DNA from: Bacteroidales bacterium UBA4772
GTDB lineage: Bacteria; Bacteroidota; Bacteroidia; Bacteroidales; VadinHA17
Direction of reading: 5' to 3'
Length of the DNA: 37,740 nt
Assembly: GCA_002403305.1 (NCBI GenBank)
Contig: DHHM01000019.1
Span: forward strand, 844-38,583
The position numbers and the translations under genes were made by a program. Shown piece after piece: positions 23,588 to 31,578 of this stretch; position 1 is the stretch's first letter; the number at the start of each line of letters is the position of its first letter. The notes below the pieces were generated by a model. The model worked only from the letters and a program-made list of their open reading frames with translations, made no database searches and had not been told where the DNA came from.

Positions 23588-24193
23588 TTACCTGATGATA
23601 TTTTCTATGGGCAACAGAGGGGAGTCAAATCCGAGCATAGCGTTTATCAACCTGAAGTGAGTGAATCGACCCAGGGTATCAACTGTTATCCTTTCAGCTT
23701 CAATAATACCGTCACGAAGTAACCTCTCCCGCATTGTTCCAGGTAACAGGGGTGTATCTGGAGTCAACCACTGTCGACCGTCAGTAAACACTATATTGGC
23801 GTAAGATGAGTCAGTTACACACCCCTCCCTTACGATGAGGATATCATCTGCCAGATCACGGTTAATCAACCCTGTAAGAGAGCTGCGGTCGAGATATTTA
23901 TGGTCATAGGTCAGAGTGTCTGCATGCACCAGCCTCAGTGTTTGGACGGCTGCCGGAACATACGGTGTGAATTCTGTTGAGACAATCGTCTGCCCATAGA
24001 CAACACGGCATCTGTAAACGCCCGACCGGAATTCTTCCGGAACCCGGGTATACTCTGAGAGCCTCAGTTCATCGTTGAGGTCAAACAGCTCCCGTCTTGA
24101 CCTGTTCAACCGCTGTTCATGCAGACCGAGGTTACTCGGTATACCGTTGTCAATCCTTATCGTCTCAAATAACCGGCACATAGATCTTGTCAA
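23588..24193 (-). CDS. pabC: Aminotransferase class IV, 4-amino-4-deoxychorismate lyase
   Basis: A 201-aa PLP enzyme that would release pyruvate from aminodeoxychorismate to give 4-aminobenzoate for folate. Seen: LFETIRI at the start, the Schiff-base lysine in TYDHKYLDRSS (K99), the PLP-contact strand DDILIVREGCVTDSSYANIVF with E123, and LTPDTPLLPGTMRERLL (143-159). It is shorter than E. coli PabC (about 269) but similar to other compact Bacteroidetes forms. The frame overlaps pabB by 28 nt; the second start (MCRLFETIRI, 24181) is also possible. It is translationally coupled to pabB. Confidence 0.85.
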   Translation of the reverse strand: MTRSMCRLFETIRIDNGIPSNLGLHEQRLNRSRRELFDLNDELRLSEYTRVPEEFRSGVYRCRVVYGQTIVSTEFTPYVPAAVQTLRLVHADTLTYDHKYLDRSSLTGLINRDLADDILIVREGCVTDSSYANIVFTDGRQWLTPDTPLLPGTMRERLLRDGIIEAERITVDTLGRFTHFRLINAMLGFDSPLLPIENIIR

Positions 24194-25139
24194 TCATCTC
24201 GTTGTATTCTGACAGGGGATCACTGAACGATGTGATTCCGCCGCCGCTGCGGTAGAAGTAGCTGTCATCACGCTTTTCGATGAAGCGGATCATTACAAAG
24301 CTGTTGAGATCACGACCGTCAAAAATGCCGGCTACCCCGGTGTAATAACCCCGTGTCATGCCCTCTGCCGATGCAATGATCTCCGTTGTCTTCTTCTTGG
24401 GAGCACCGCTTACCGATCCGGCCGGAAGCAAGGTAAAAATGATATCGCCAAGGGATGATGCATATCCCACATCCAGCTCGCCGCAGACCTCCGAGCTGAC
24501 CTGCAACAGTCTCTTTTCGTTCGTCTTAAGAGTATCAAAATACCTGAACCTCCCGACTCTCACCCTTTTTGAGACCATGCTGAGGTCATTTCTTATCAGG
24601 TCGACAATAGTGTAGTGTTCGGCCGTCTCCTTCGGATCATTTAAAATAACATTTTCAGCATCAGGACTATCGGCATCAATGGTGCCTTTCATCGGGAACG
24701 ACCTGATCATACCGTTACTGATTATGACAAATGATTCCGGAGAAAAGCAGACAAACTGATCATCAAACCATATTTTGTACCTGGCACTGCTCATATGGAA
24801 TATCTCCGCCAGGGTTGAATTCAAATCGACAGGTGTGGAGCAGGTGAGATTCAACAGAAATGTATTGCCGTTGGCTATCTCATCCTTCACTTTATTGAAT
24901 TTTACCAGGTAGTCCGCATAGGCCTCAGGGTATTTCACCAGCTTTGCCGGGTTCAGAGGTGCAGGGGAATCATGACAGTTTGTGATGCCATTGATGTCAT
25001 AAAGAAGATTTTCCGGATTTATTTCATCGAGCCTGAAGGCCAGCGGTTTGAGCTGTTCGAAATCAATGATGAAAAGGAACGGGATGCCTGCTCCGGCCCA
25101 TTCGTTCATTTGCTCTTTAATTGTACTTTTACCTGACAT
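24165..25139 (-). CDS. pabB: Aminodeoxychorismate synthase component I
   Basis: A 324-aa chorismate-binding enzyme; the short form lacks the N-terminal region of 450-aa PabB. Motifs: GNTFLLNLTCSTPV (91-104), SFPMKGTID (147-155), where K151 is the PabB-type lysine in place of the TrpE-type alanine, DLIRNDL (180-186), GDIIFTLLPAGSVSGAPK (231-248) and GYYTG (264-268). It aminates chorismate with ammonia delivered by the PabA-like glutaminase encoded divergently 23 bp away. The gene order pabB-pabC, overlapping, with pabA back to back makes a complete 4-aminobenzoate set. Confidence 0.9.
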   Translation of the reverse strand: MSGKSTIKEQMNEWAGAGIPFLFIIDFEQLKPLAFRLDEINPENLLYDINGITNCHDSPAPLNPAKLVKYPEAYADYLVKFNKVKDEIANGNTFLLNLTCSTPVDLNSTLAEIFHMSSARYKIWFDDQFVCFSPESFVIISNGMIRSFPMKGTIDADSPDAENVILNDPKETAEHYTIVDLIRNDLSMVSKRVRVGRFRYFDTLKTNEKRLLQVSSEVCGELDVGYASSLGDIIFTLLPAGSVSGAPKKKTTEIIASAEGMTRGYYTGVAGIFDGRDLNSFVMIRFIEKRDDSYFYRSGGGITSFSDPLSEYNEMIDKIYVPVI

Positions 25140-25162
25140 TCGATTACCTGAGCAGCAAATTT

Positions 25163-25798
25163 ATGAATTACCGGAGACCGAGAATTCTGATAGTGGATAA
25201 TTATGATTCATTCACCTTTAATCTTGTCCAGATTATCCGGGAGTATGACAGGTGCGAGGTTGATATTGAAATGAATGACCGGATCAGCATCGCGGGTGCC
25301 GGAGGGTATGATGGCTTTATCTTTTCGCCGGGGCCGGGTATTCCAGCCGAAGCACCGGTAATGGCGGAACTGCTGGGGGAATACGCCGGCAGGAAGGGTT
25401 TTCTGGGGGTGTGCCTCGGGCACCAGGTGATCGCGGAGACCTACGGGCTTAAGCTTGAGAAACTCGGCACCGTCCGGCACGGGGTAAGCACCAGGGTAAG
25501 AGCGGTAGAGCCGTTTGATTATATCTTTAATGGGATGCCCGCTGAATTTGGTGCGGGGCTGTATCACTCCTGGGGGGTATACCATGACAGCAATACCCGC
25601 TATTCTGACCTGAGCCTGAGGGTTACGGCGCTGAGCAGTGACGGCATCATCATGGCTCTTGCGCATACCGGGTATAATATCAGGGGTCTTCAGTTTCACC
25701 CTGAATCATTCATATCTGAACAGGAGCCATTGATTGTACATAACTGGATTGACAGCTTAACGATGGATAGTGGCTATTATCGTGAAACCAACCTGTAA
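25163..25798 (+). CDS. pabA: Glutamine amidotransferase, aminodeoxychorismate synthase component II
   Basis: A class-I glutaminase. The start at 25163 (MNYRRPRILIVDNYDSFTFNL) fits the family; the frame extends 14 more codons upstream into pabB DNA. Motifs, numbered from the longer frame: FIFSPGPGIP (66-75), the nucleophile elbow GFLGVCLGHQ with Cys98, and QFHPESF with His193/Glu195. It gives ammonia to PabB; as in many bacteria it could also serve anthranilate synthase. It is divergent from pabB with only 23 bp between starts, so a shared control region must be within the two coding ends. The 3' end overlaps the convergent PIG-L gene by 22 bp. Confidence 0.9.
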   Translation: MNYRRPRILIVDNYDSFTFNLVQIIREYDRCEVDIEMNDRISIAGAGGYDGFIFSPGPGIPAEAPVMAELLGEYAGRKGFLGVCLGHQVIAETYGLKLEKLGTVRHGVSTRVRAVEPFDYIFNGMPAEFGAGLYHSWGVYHDSNTRYSDLSLRVTALSSDGIIMALAHTGYNIRGLQFHPESFISEQEPLIVHNWIDSLTMDSGYYRETNL

Positions 25799-26610
25799 TA
25801 CTCTTTGCTGAAGGCATTGATGTGGTTTTCTTCATCCCTGTCGTCATACACGATATAAAATCTCCTGAGGATATCAATCTGTGAGTGATGGCATCTGGCC
25901 GCCTCGTTTTTGGTCTTCCAGTATCTCCGGATATCCACTGCAACATCCGGGGCTGGCAGCCCGTCGCTGCCGGTCAGTCGCTTCGACAGGTCATATCCCG
26001 GGGTCTTTGCTACGAGAAAATTCTCAAGCTTTTCCGACAATGTGATCTGATAGATCTGTTTCGACCTGAAATCTGCGTTGCCGCTGTTTTCACGAAAGAT
26101 TGTCTCTGTCAGCTCTGCCGAGATGCGGTGCTCGGGGTGCCCGTATCCGCCGATTTCGCTGTCGTAGGTTATGAGGATATCAGGCCCGAATGCGTTTATC
26201 TTATTGCTGATCACACTCCTGATGCTATCCTTGTGATCATACCAGAAGGTGATATTATCCTCCATGATGTCATCCCAGGTGTTGTTAATGAATCCGGCTG
26301 TTTCAACATATGCAATACCGAGCTTCGAGGCTGAACAGTGCAGTTCGTGAAAACGTACGTCGCCGGGCGCGCACAGTGTCAGCAGGTGGATTTCGGCTCC
26401 CCTATCCTTGAGCAGAGCGACGAGTCCTCCGGCGATGGTCTCGTCATCTGCATGAGGCACAATGACCAGTACCTTAGTCGAATCACCGGCTTCGATCTGA
26501 AGCTCTGGGACACTATTGTCCTGGAAAGAGGCGATGAGCTGATAGTCAACTTTTTTTTCGTTACAGCCGAGAAGCCGGGTCAGGATTATAAGAGTTATTA
26601 TTTTTTTCAT
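25777..26610 (-). CDS. PIG-L/LmbE-family deacetylase lipoprotein
   Basis: A 277-aa probable lipoprotein: short signal with LLGC (C16), then a zinc-dependent N-acetyl-sugar deacetylase fold. VLVIVPHADDETIAGG (48-63) holds the His and Asp zinc ligands and general base, and GGYGHPEHR (154-162) holds the third ligand. Family members deacetylate GlcNAc-containing lipids or cofactors; export suggests a cell-envelope or foreign glycoconjugate substrate. It is convergent with pabA and overlaps it by 22 bp; nothing upstream points to a pathway. Confidence 0.8.
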   Translation of the reverse strand: MKKIITLIILTRLLGCNEKKVDYQLIASFQDNSVPELQIEAGDSTKVLVIVPHADDETIAGGLVALLKDRGAEIHLLTLCAPGDVRFHELHCSASKLGIAYVETAGFINNTWDDIMEDNITFWYDHKDSIRSVISNKINAFGPDILITYDSEIGGYGHPEHRISAELTETIFRENSGNADFRSKQIYQITLSEKLENFLVAKTPGYDLSKRLTGSDGLPAPDVAVDIRRYWKTKNEAARCHHSQIDILRRFYIVYDDRDEENHINAFSKEYYRLVSR

Positions 26611-26701
26611 TCGATCAGGATTCAGGGCTTAAATGTATGTTACAATTTGTCAGAGGACTTTCCAAGGTACACAATATTGACAATAAAATTAGAAAGGAGG
26701 T

Positions 26702-27028
26702 TTATAAATAACTTCCTGATATATAATTGAATGGACCGCAGTGGATGCACTTCATGGTCTTCCCGTCCATGCAGTGAGGTACACCGAGATATTTGCGTGA
26801 CGTATTGATGACCTCATCCGCGGTGACACTGCCGGTGTCAAGAGGCTTTTCAACACCTGCGTCCATGAATTCATTTAGCTGTTTCCTGTCAGCCGGGCTT
26901 TCGATGCTGGCAGAAGTTGCACCGGGATAGACCTGTTTAGAGCATGACGATATCATCAGCTGACATGCTGCCAGCAACAGTATTGATAAGGCTCTGCCGG
27001 GACTTAGGGATATCATTCCCGTTGTCAT
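26702..27028 (-). pseudogene. Truncated NlpC/P60-type lipoprotein
   Basis: A 108-aa frame with signal peptide and lipobox SSC (residues 27-29). The first segment of an NlpC/P60 peptidase domain follows: TADEVINTSRKYLGVPHC then MDGKTMKC. Where family members have the catalytic DCSG, this reads HCGP, and the frame ends 11 residues later. No continuation of the domain is found downstream in any frame before the AT-rich interval at 26611-26701. The catalytic Cys context, His and third polar residue are missing, so it cannot be an active cell-wall hydrolase. Reading the remaining match as NlpC/P60 is inference. Confidence 0.55.
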
Positions 27029-27079
27029 TTCATGTTCAGCATTGCATTTCCTTTTACCAAACCAAATAACAGACTTATT

Positions 27080-27748
27080 ATGAGAGGCAGATTTACCCTT
27101 AACCTCCTGGCATTTATTTTAATGACCTGTTTACTTTTTGTGACCGGATGCAAAAAGGAGCCCGGCGAGGAGAATACCACAGTTACTGATTACGACGGTA
27201 ACGTCTATAGCATTATCAAGATTGGCGACCAGGAATGGCTGGACAGGAACCTGGCGGTGACGCATTACAGGAACGGTGACCCGCTGAATGTAGCCCTTGG
27301 GGGTGATCAGGGCGCTTGGATCAATTATAACAATGATCCTTCAATTGGCGCGGTGTACGGCAAGCCTTACAACTCGCAGGCGGTACATGACGCCAGGGGA
27401 CTGGCACCCGAGGGATGGCATGTGGCAACACGTGACGACTGGACGACGCTCATAGAGACGCTGGGCGGATTGGCAGTTGCAGGCGGCAAACTCAAGGAGA
27501 CAGGCACCACACACTGGGAGGCTCCGAATGAAGGGGCTACTGATGAGTACGGTTTTAAGGCTCTTCCCGGAGGATATGCGGCAGGTGACTCTTATTACCT
27601 TGGTAGATATGGAGGTTTCTGGACGTCAACAATGGTTGATCAGAGTCCGAATAGTACATATATGTTCTATTTCTATGCTGAAAACACTACGGTGGAACCC
27701 GACTCCTCGACCCCAATGGGCTTTTCAGTCAGGTGTGTCAGAGACTGA
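27080..27748 (+). CDS. FISUMP-domain lipoprotein
   Basis: From ATG 27080 (MRGRFTLNLLAFILM) the protein is 222 aa, with a signal peptide and lipobox VTGC. The rest matches the Fibrobacter succinogenes major paralogous domain: TDYDGNVYSIIKIGDQEWLDRNL, WINYNND, YGKPYNSQAV, LAPEGWHVATRDDWTTL, GFKALPGGYA, GGFWTST, and the end GFSVRCVRD. Such domains belong to C-type-lectin-like folds and occur on exported proteins of Bacteroidetes and Fibrobacteres; function is unknown. The upstream extension of the frame (from 27032) is not a signal-like sequence and is left out. Confidence 0.85.
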   Translation: MRGRFTLNLLAFILMTCLLFVTGCKKEPGEENTTVTDYDGNVYSIIKIGDQEWLDRNLAVTHYRNGDPLNVALGGDQGAWINYNNDPSIGAVYGKPYNSQAVHDARGLAPEGWHVATRDDWTTLIETLGGLAVAGGKLKETGTTHWEAPNEGATDEYGFKALPGGYAAGDSYYLGRYGGFWTSTMVDQSPNSTYMFYFYAENTTVEPDSSTPMGFSVRCVRD

Positions 27749-27801
27749 ACCGACGAAGAGCCTGAGATGACCGGGTGCAGGTGTGAGGTGGAGCGAGAGC
27801 G

Positions 27802-28758
27802 CTAGCCGGCCACCAGCTTTACCATGTAGACGATATAGACGGCCAGCAGAAGGGCGGCCTCCCACCTGTCGAGCTTTTTCTTCTTCCCGGTGAACATAAA
27901 GACAAGGAGAACGATTGTTCCCAGGCTGAGGAGATAAAGGTCGGTATTGAAAGAAGCATCAAAACCAAGAGGCCTTATCAGGGAACTGACACCAAGTATC
28001 AGGAAAATATTGAAGATATTGGACCCGATTATGTTTCCAACGGCAATGTCATTGTTCTTTTTCAATGCCGCCACCATTGAAGTCGCCAGTTCAGGCAGTG
28101 AGGTGCCTGCCGCGACAATGGTCAGGCCGATGATCTTCTCACTGACACCCATTGCCGTTGCCATTTCGATAGCGCTGGTGACAACGAGCCTTCCGCCAAT
28201 GACAAGCCCTGCCAGCCCGATAAGTATCAACAGCCATATCTTCCCGTGAGAATGAACCAAATCAAGATCCTCCATTTCTGCAGGATCAGCCTTAAGTTGC
28301 CTGTAAACGTATAAGAGGAACAATCCGAACATGGCAAGCAGGATCACTCCGTCAAACCGCGAAAGAACCTGCCTGTCCGGCAGAAGGAAGTCATTTGCCA
28401 GGAAGAAGAGAAGTATGATTGCAATGAAGGAGAGCGGTATCTCTCTCCTTACGGTGCTCGACTGAACCACCAGGGGAGTTATCAGTCCGGCGATGCCGAG
28501 TATTACGAAGAGATTGAAATTATTGCTTCCGATAATATTGCCGAAAACGATCTCCTGGTGGTTTTGCAGTGAGGCGAAAATATTGACAACCATCTCGGGT
28601 GCTGAAGTCCCGAAGGCAACGACGGTTAGCCCTATTGCAAGGTCGGACACATTATGCTTCTTTGCCAGCGAAGAAGCCCCGTTAACAAGCCAGTCGGCCC
28701 CCTTGATCAGTACAACAAAACCCAGTATCAGCAAACTAATCTGTAAAAGCATAGTCAC
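27802..28758 (-). CDS. Calcium/sodium antiporter, CaCA family (YrbG-like)
   Basis: A 318-aa inner-membrane exchanger with about ten TM helices in two inverted repeats. The alpha-1 repeat has LAIGLTVVAFGTSAPEMVVN then GNIIGSNNFNLFVILG, and the alpha-2 repeat has IIGLTIVAAGTSLPELATS then GNIIGSNIFNIFLILG. The acidic residues of GTSAPE and GTSLPE coordinate the cations. A short acidic loop (DPAEMEDLDLVHSHG) separates the halves. Likely exports Ca2+ in exchange for Na+. It is a monocistronic gene with a possible promoter at 28839-28846. Confidence 0.93.
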   Translation of the reverse strand: MTMLLQISLLILGFVVLIKGADWLVNGASSLAKKHNVSDLAIGLTVVAFGTSAPEMVVNIFASLQNHQEIVFGNIIGSNNFNLFVILGIAGLITPLVVQSSTVRREIPLSFIAIILLFFLANDFLLPDRQVLSRFDGVILLAMFGLFLLYVYRQLKADPAEMEDLDLVHSHGKIWLLILIGLAGLVIGGRLVVTSAIEMATAMGVSEKIIGLTIVAAGTSLPELATSMVAALKKNNDIAVGNIIGSNIFNIFLILGVSSLIRPLGFDASFNTDLYLLSLGTIVLLVFMFTGKKKKLDRWEAALLLAVYIVYMVKLVAG

Positions 28759-29086
28759 AAGTTAATCCCTTTAGTTCTTTTTCCCGGGGTTTACGGCTGA
28801 CTGTGTTGTTTCGTCACGATAATCCCGCTTTGCGGTAGCAAAATTAATCAATTGCCCCGTATACGGAACCTGTAACAGATAAGTGCATCTAAAGCTTTCA
28901 GGGTACGGAAACGATTATCTTGCCTCGTGGTTTGCCATTCACGGCGAGGAAGATGAAGATGACGATAAATGGATAAAGTTGGCTCTGTTCAGTTGCATTT
29001 CAGGTTAGGATTTGCTATATTTGTATTCTGATTTCCAGTGTCTTGCCATCGAAGGCGGACATAAGTGACCTTAGCAGGAAGAAATA
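28759..29086 (+). other. Divergent promoter region between antiporter and desaturase genes
   Basis: No gene seen. It holds a possible minus-strand -7 box for the antiporter, TAATTTTG (plus 28839-28846). A perfect 10-bp palindrome CCGTATACGG (28857-28866) lies in the spacer of that promoter. A plus-strand promoter for the desaturase is at 28992-29023. The remainder is unassigned. Confidence 0.45.
28992..29023 (+). promoter_or_regulatory. Promoter of the desaturase gene
   Basis: GTTG (28992-28995) and TATATTTG (29016-29023) are separated by 20 bp, matching the Bacteroidetes -33/-7 arrangement; the start codon is 64 bp downstream. The intact promoter suggests that the frameshift in the gene is recent. 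Confidence 0.6.
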
Positions 29087-30101
29087 ATGGAGACGGTGAA
29101 GAAAAAGGGTGGAAAACCTGAATGGATGGAGATCATATCAAGGTACAACAAGCCTGATAATCTCAGGAGCTGGTGGCAGATAATCAACTCTGTCGGAGCA
29201 TATCTTCTTATGTGGGCCCTGATGATTTGGTCACTGAATATCTCTTACTGGCTCACCCTGGCACTGGCTATACCCGCGGCAGGTTTCCTGGTGAGGACCT
29301 TCATAATCTTCCACGACTGCGGTCACGGGTCATTCTTCCGGTCGAAACGGATGAACACAATCGTTGGTGTCATTACCGGGCTGCTTGTTTTCACTCCCTA
29401 CCATCGCTGGCACCGCGACCATCACATCCATCACCAGACAGTGGGAAACCTCGAGAAGAGGGGTACGGGAGATGTGATGACCCTTACGGTGGAAGAGTAC
29501 CGGAAGATGAGCAGGTGGCAGCGCTTTGGATACCGCCTCTACCGTCATCCGGTGTTTCTCCTTGGCATCGCACCGATGCTTCTGTTTGTGGTCCTGCATC
29601 GTCTCCCCAAGAAGTATATGTCGGTGAGGGAACATGTTTATGTTCAGCTTACCAACCTGGCACTTGTTATGATAGTGGCCGTCATGGTAATGACCATAGG
29701 GTGGAAGGCCTACCTGATGATACAGATACCGGTGCTGTACATTGCTACGGTGCATGGCGTCTGGCTTTTTTATGTACAGCATCAGTACAGGCTATGTCAA
29801 ATGGAGCGACGCGTCATCATGTGATTACAAGACGATGGCTCTGGACGGCAGCTCGTTCTTCAAGCTGCCGGCTGTACTTAACTGGTTTACCGGGAACATA
29901 GGATATCATCATATCCATCACCTCAGTCCTCTCATTCCGAACTATAACCTTAAGAAGTGCAATGATGAGAACCCGCTCTTCGGTCAGGTAAAGCCGGTGA
30001 CCTTCTGGTCGGCATTTGAGTCGCTAATACTGAGGCTGTGGGATGAAAAGAGAGGAATGCTCATCAGTTTCAGGGAGATGAGTCTGGCCGGCAGTTACTG
30101 A
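29087..30101 (+). pseudogene. Fatty-acid desaturase broken by a frameshift
   Basis: Two overlapping frames together make one membrane desaturase of about 338 aa. The first frame carries TM helices, His-box 1 FHDCGHG (H76, H80) and His-box 2 HRWHRDHHIHH (106-116). After FYVQHQY (residues 228-234) it leaves the family sequence and stops at 29824. The second frame resumes at 29793 with YVKWSDASSCDYKTMALDGSSFF and carries His-box 3 YHHIHH (29904-29921). The break lies in CAGTACAGGCTATG (29783-29796): one base too many or two too few. No slippery heptamer is visible, so this is a mutation or sequencing error rather than programmed frameshifting. Without box 3 the di-iron centre cannot form. If repaired it would introduce a double bond into membrane lipids. 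Confidence 0.85.
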
Positions 30102-30131
30102 AATTTTAAAATCTGCCATGTTTTTCCCTGT

Positions 30132-30548
30132 TCATCTTTGCAGTGCCTCCCTTAACTGACTGATCGCGGCTTCCCTCTCGAAGGAGTAGGTTCTGTCGCG
30201 AAGGTTGCATATCTCATAGAGCTGCAGCGCTTTCTCAAGCAGGGCGGAGGAGGCGGCCGGCCCGGAGGTCATCCCGATATCGGCCAGGGTCCGGGCCAGG
30301 AGCTCAATGTTCTCCACATTGAATCCCTTCTGCCCCGCGAGGTATTCATCCGTCTCCGCTACATCCATGGTAAGGATCTCATCAAGGTCAATTAATGCTT
30401 CGCTCAGCATCATCTCCGTCAGTGCTTCCGCCTGGTTATTCACTGATATTGCCAGCTCATCTGTTCCGCCAAAGAGTTTTTGGCGGATAGCCCTGATGAT
30501 GGCTCCGACCTTTTCAATCTCGCGAAGCAGATAATCCTTTTGTTCCAT
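30132..30548 (-). CDS. Helical protein of unknown function (possibly DUF6483-like)
   Basis: A 138-aa, almost fully alpha-helical, acidic cytosolic protein starting MEQKDYLLREIEKVGAIIRAI. There is no signal peptide or membrane segment. The N-terminal phrase resembles small Bacteroidetes/Firmicutes proteins I recall as DUF6483, but this is unverified. The second half (ENIELLARTLADIGM, ALLEKALQLYEICNL) has a TPR-like periodicity. It is convergent with the broken desaturase. Function unknown. Confidence 0.6.
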   Translation of the reverse strand: MEQKDYLLREIEKVGAIIRAIRQKLFGGTDELAISVNNQAEALTEMMLSEALIDLDEILTMDVAETDEYLAGQKGFNVENIELLARTLADIGMTSGPAASSALLEKALQLYEICNLRDRTYSFEREAAISQLREALQR

Positions 30549-30985
30549 GTCAGTTCAACATTTACCCCTGATGCAATGCGTATCGCAGAGTAATTGTAAA
30601 ATAAGACAAAAAGTGTTTATTTCCCGCGTCTCTTCTGCAGGAAATTACTGTTTCGTGATTTGCGTTACGTAAAAACCGAAACATGAAAAATGAAATCGCA
30701 AATCCGTTTATAACCGGGGGGGCATAAATACCTGGCATTTTTTTGCATACCAGCCAAGAAACACATATATAGTTTATTACAGTCAAGTTGCCCGCCATGG
30801 CCATTAGCACCAGGGCAAGGGCCCCGAAAAAAACATACACAAAAAAGTGAAATATCGCTTGCGATATAAAAATATTGATTATATTTGCATCGTGTACGAT
30901 AGAATCGCGACAGATATAAATAAGGTCAGGTACTGAGTGCACCAAAGAAGTAACTAAAGCAACAAACAATTAAAAACAGAATATC
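30549..30985 (+). other. Intergenic region upstream of the glutathione peroxidase gene
   Basis: No supported gene. A 135-codon minus-strand frame (30562-30969) crosses the peroxidase promoter and has no family-like features. The interval is AT-rich, includes a G8 run at about 30716-30723, and its last 130 bp hold the gpx promoter and palindromic sites. Confidence 0.5.
30852..30900 (+). promoter_or_regulatory. gpx promoter with two palindromic regulator sites
   Basis: The -7 box TATATTTG is at 30880-30887. A perfect palindrome ATATCGC-TT-GCGATAT (30852-30867) covers the -33 position, ending with its ATCGC-N2-GCGAT core exactly 14 nt before the -7 box. A second palindrome ATCGTGTACGAT (30889-30900) lies over the expected transcription start. 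The first core is repeated at the same distance in the ohrR promoter at 31523-31556, so a shared redox regulator is likely. Confidence 0.75.
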
Positions 30986-31474
30986 ATGGAAAAGAATTTT
31001 TACCAATTCAAAGCGAAGAGTCTCCAGGGAAAGGAGACAGGAATGGATGAGTACAGGGGCAAGGCTGTTCTTGTAGTAAACACCGCCAGCAAGTGCGGTC
31101 TGACACCGCAGTATGAAGGCCTGCAGAAACTGTATGAGGAGTATGAGGACAAAGGGCTGGTCATCCTGGGATTTCCCAGTAACCAGTTTGCCAACCAGGA
31201 GCCGGGCGATGAAAAATCGATAGCAGAAGGATGCCTGGTGAATTACGGTGTCACCTTTCCGATGTTCTCGAAGGTTGACGTCAACGGAGAGACGGCTCAC
31301 CCGGTCTTTAAATACCTGACAAACGAACTGAGGGGCACATTTGGCAGGAAGGTGAAATGGAATTTTACCAAATTCCTGGTTGACAGGAACGGCAACCCGG
31401 TAAAAAGGTTTTCACCGACAACCAAGCCTGAGCAGCTTAGGGGCAGCATTGAGAAGGTGCTGAAGGTTCAGTGA
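30986..31474 (+). CDS. gpx: Glutathione-peroxidase-family thiol peroxidase
   Basis: A 162-aa cytosolic peroxidase that reduces hydroperoxides. The catalytic tetrad is present: Cys37 in VVNTASKCGLT, Gln67 in GFPSNQF, and Trp125/Asn126 in KWNFTKFL. Cys83 (EGCLVNYGVTFP) is in the place of the resolving cysteine of thioredoxin-dependent GPx, so thioredoxin rather than glutathione is the likely reductant. Full length for the family. An OhrR-type regulator gene follows after 104 bp with its own promoter carrying the same palindrome, which points to induction by organic peroxide. Confidence 0.93.
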   Translation: MEKNFYQFKAKSLQGKETGMDEYRGKAVLVVNTASKCGLTPQYEGLQKLYEEYEDKGLVILGFPSNQFANQEPGDEKSIAEGCLVNYGVTFPMFSKVDVNGETAHPVFKYLTNELRGTFGRKVKWNFTKFLVDRNGNPVKRFSPTTKPEQLRGSIEKVLKVQ

Positions 31475-31522
31475 GGATGACGGGCTACCGGATCAGCTCC
31501 GGGGCGGCCCTGATAAATAAAT

Positions 31523-31556
31523 ATCGCAGGCGATTGAATCACATTTCGTAGATTTG
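31523..31556 (+). promoter_or_regulatory. ohrR promoter with the same operator as gpx
   Basis: The palindrome ATCGC-AG-GCGAT (31523-31534) is followed after exactly 14 nt by the -7 box TAGATTTG (31549-31556). The gpx promoter has ATCGC-TT-GCGAT, then 14 nt, then TATATTTG. The palindrome sits over the -33 position in both, which would block RNA polymerase. It implies autoregulation and coordinate control. Confidence 0.75.
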
Positions 31557-31578
31557 TGAGACGGTTGCCCTGATTAAA

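Noticed and set aside
29783..29800. Programmed ribosomal frameshift in the desaturase gene
   Set aside because: No slippery heptamer, no downstream stem-loop or stop-codon context seen, and desaturases are not known to use frameshifting. Mutation or error is simpler.
30562..30969. 135-codon minus-strand frame upstream of gpx
   Set aside because: It covers the gpx promoter and palindromes, has no signal or domain pattern, and its hydrophobic look comes from AT-rich antisense sequence.
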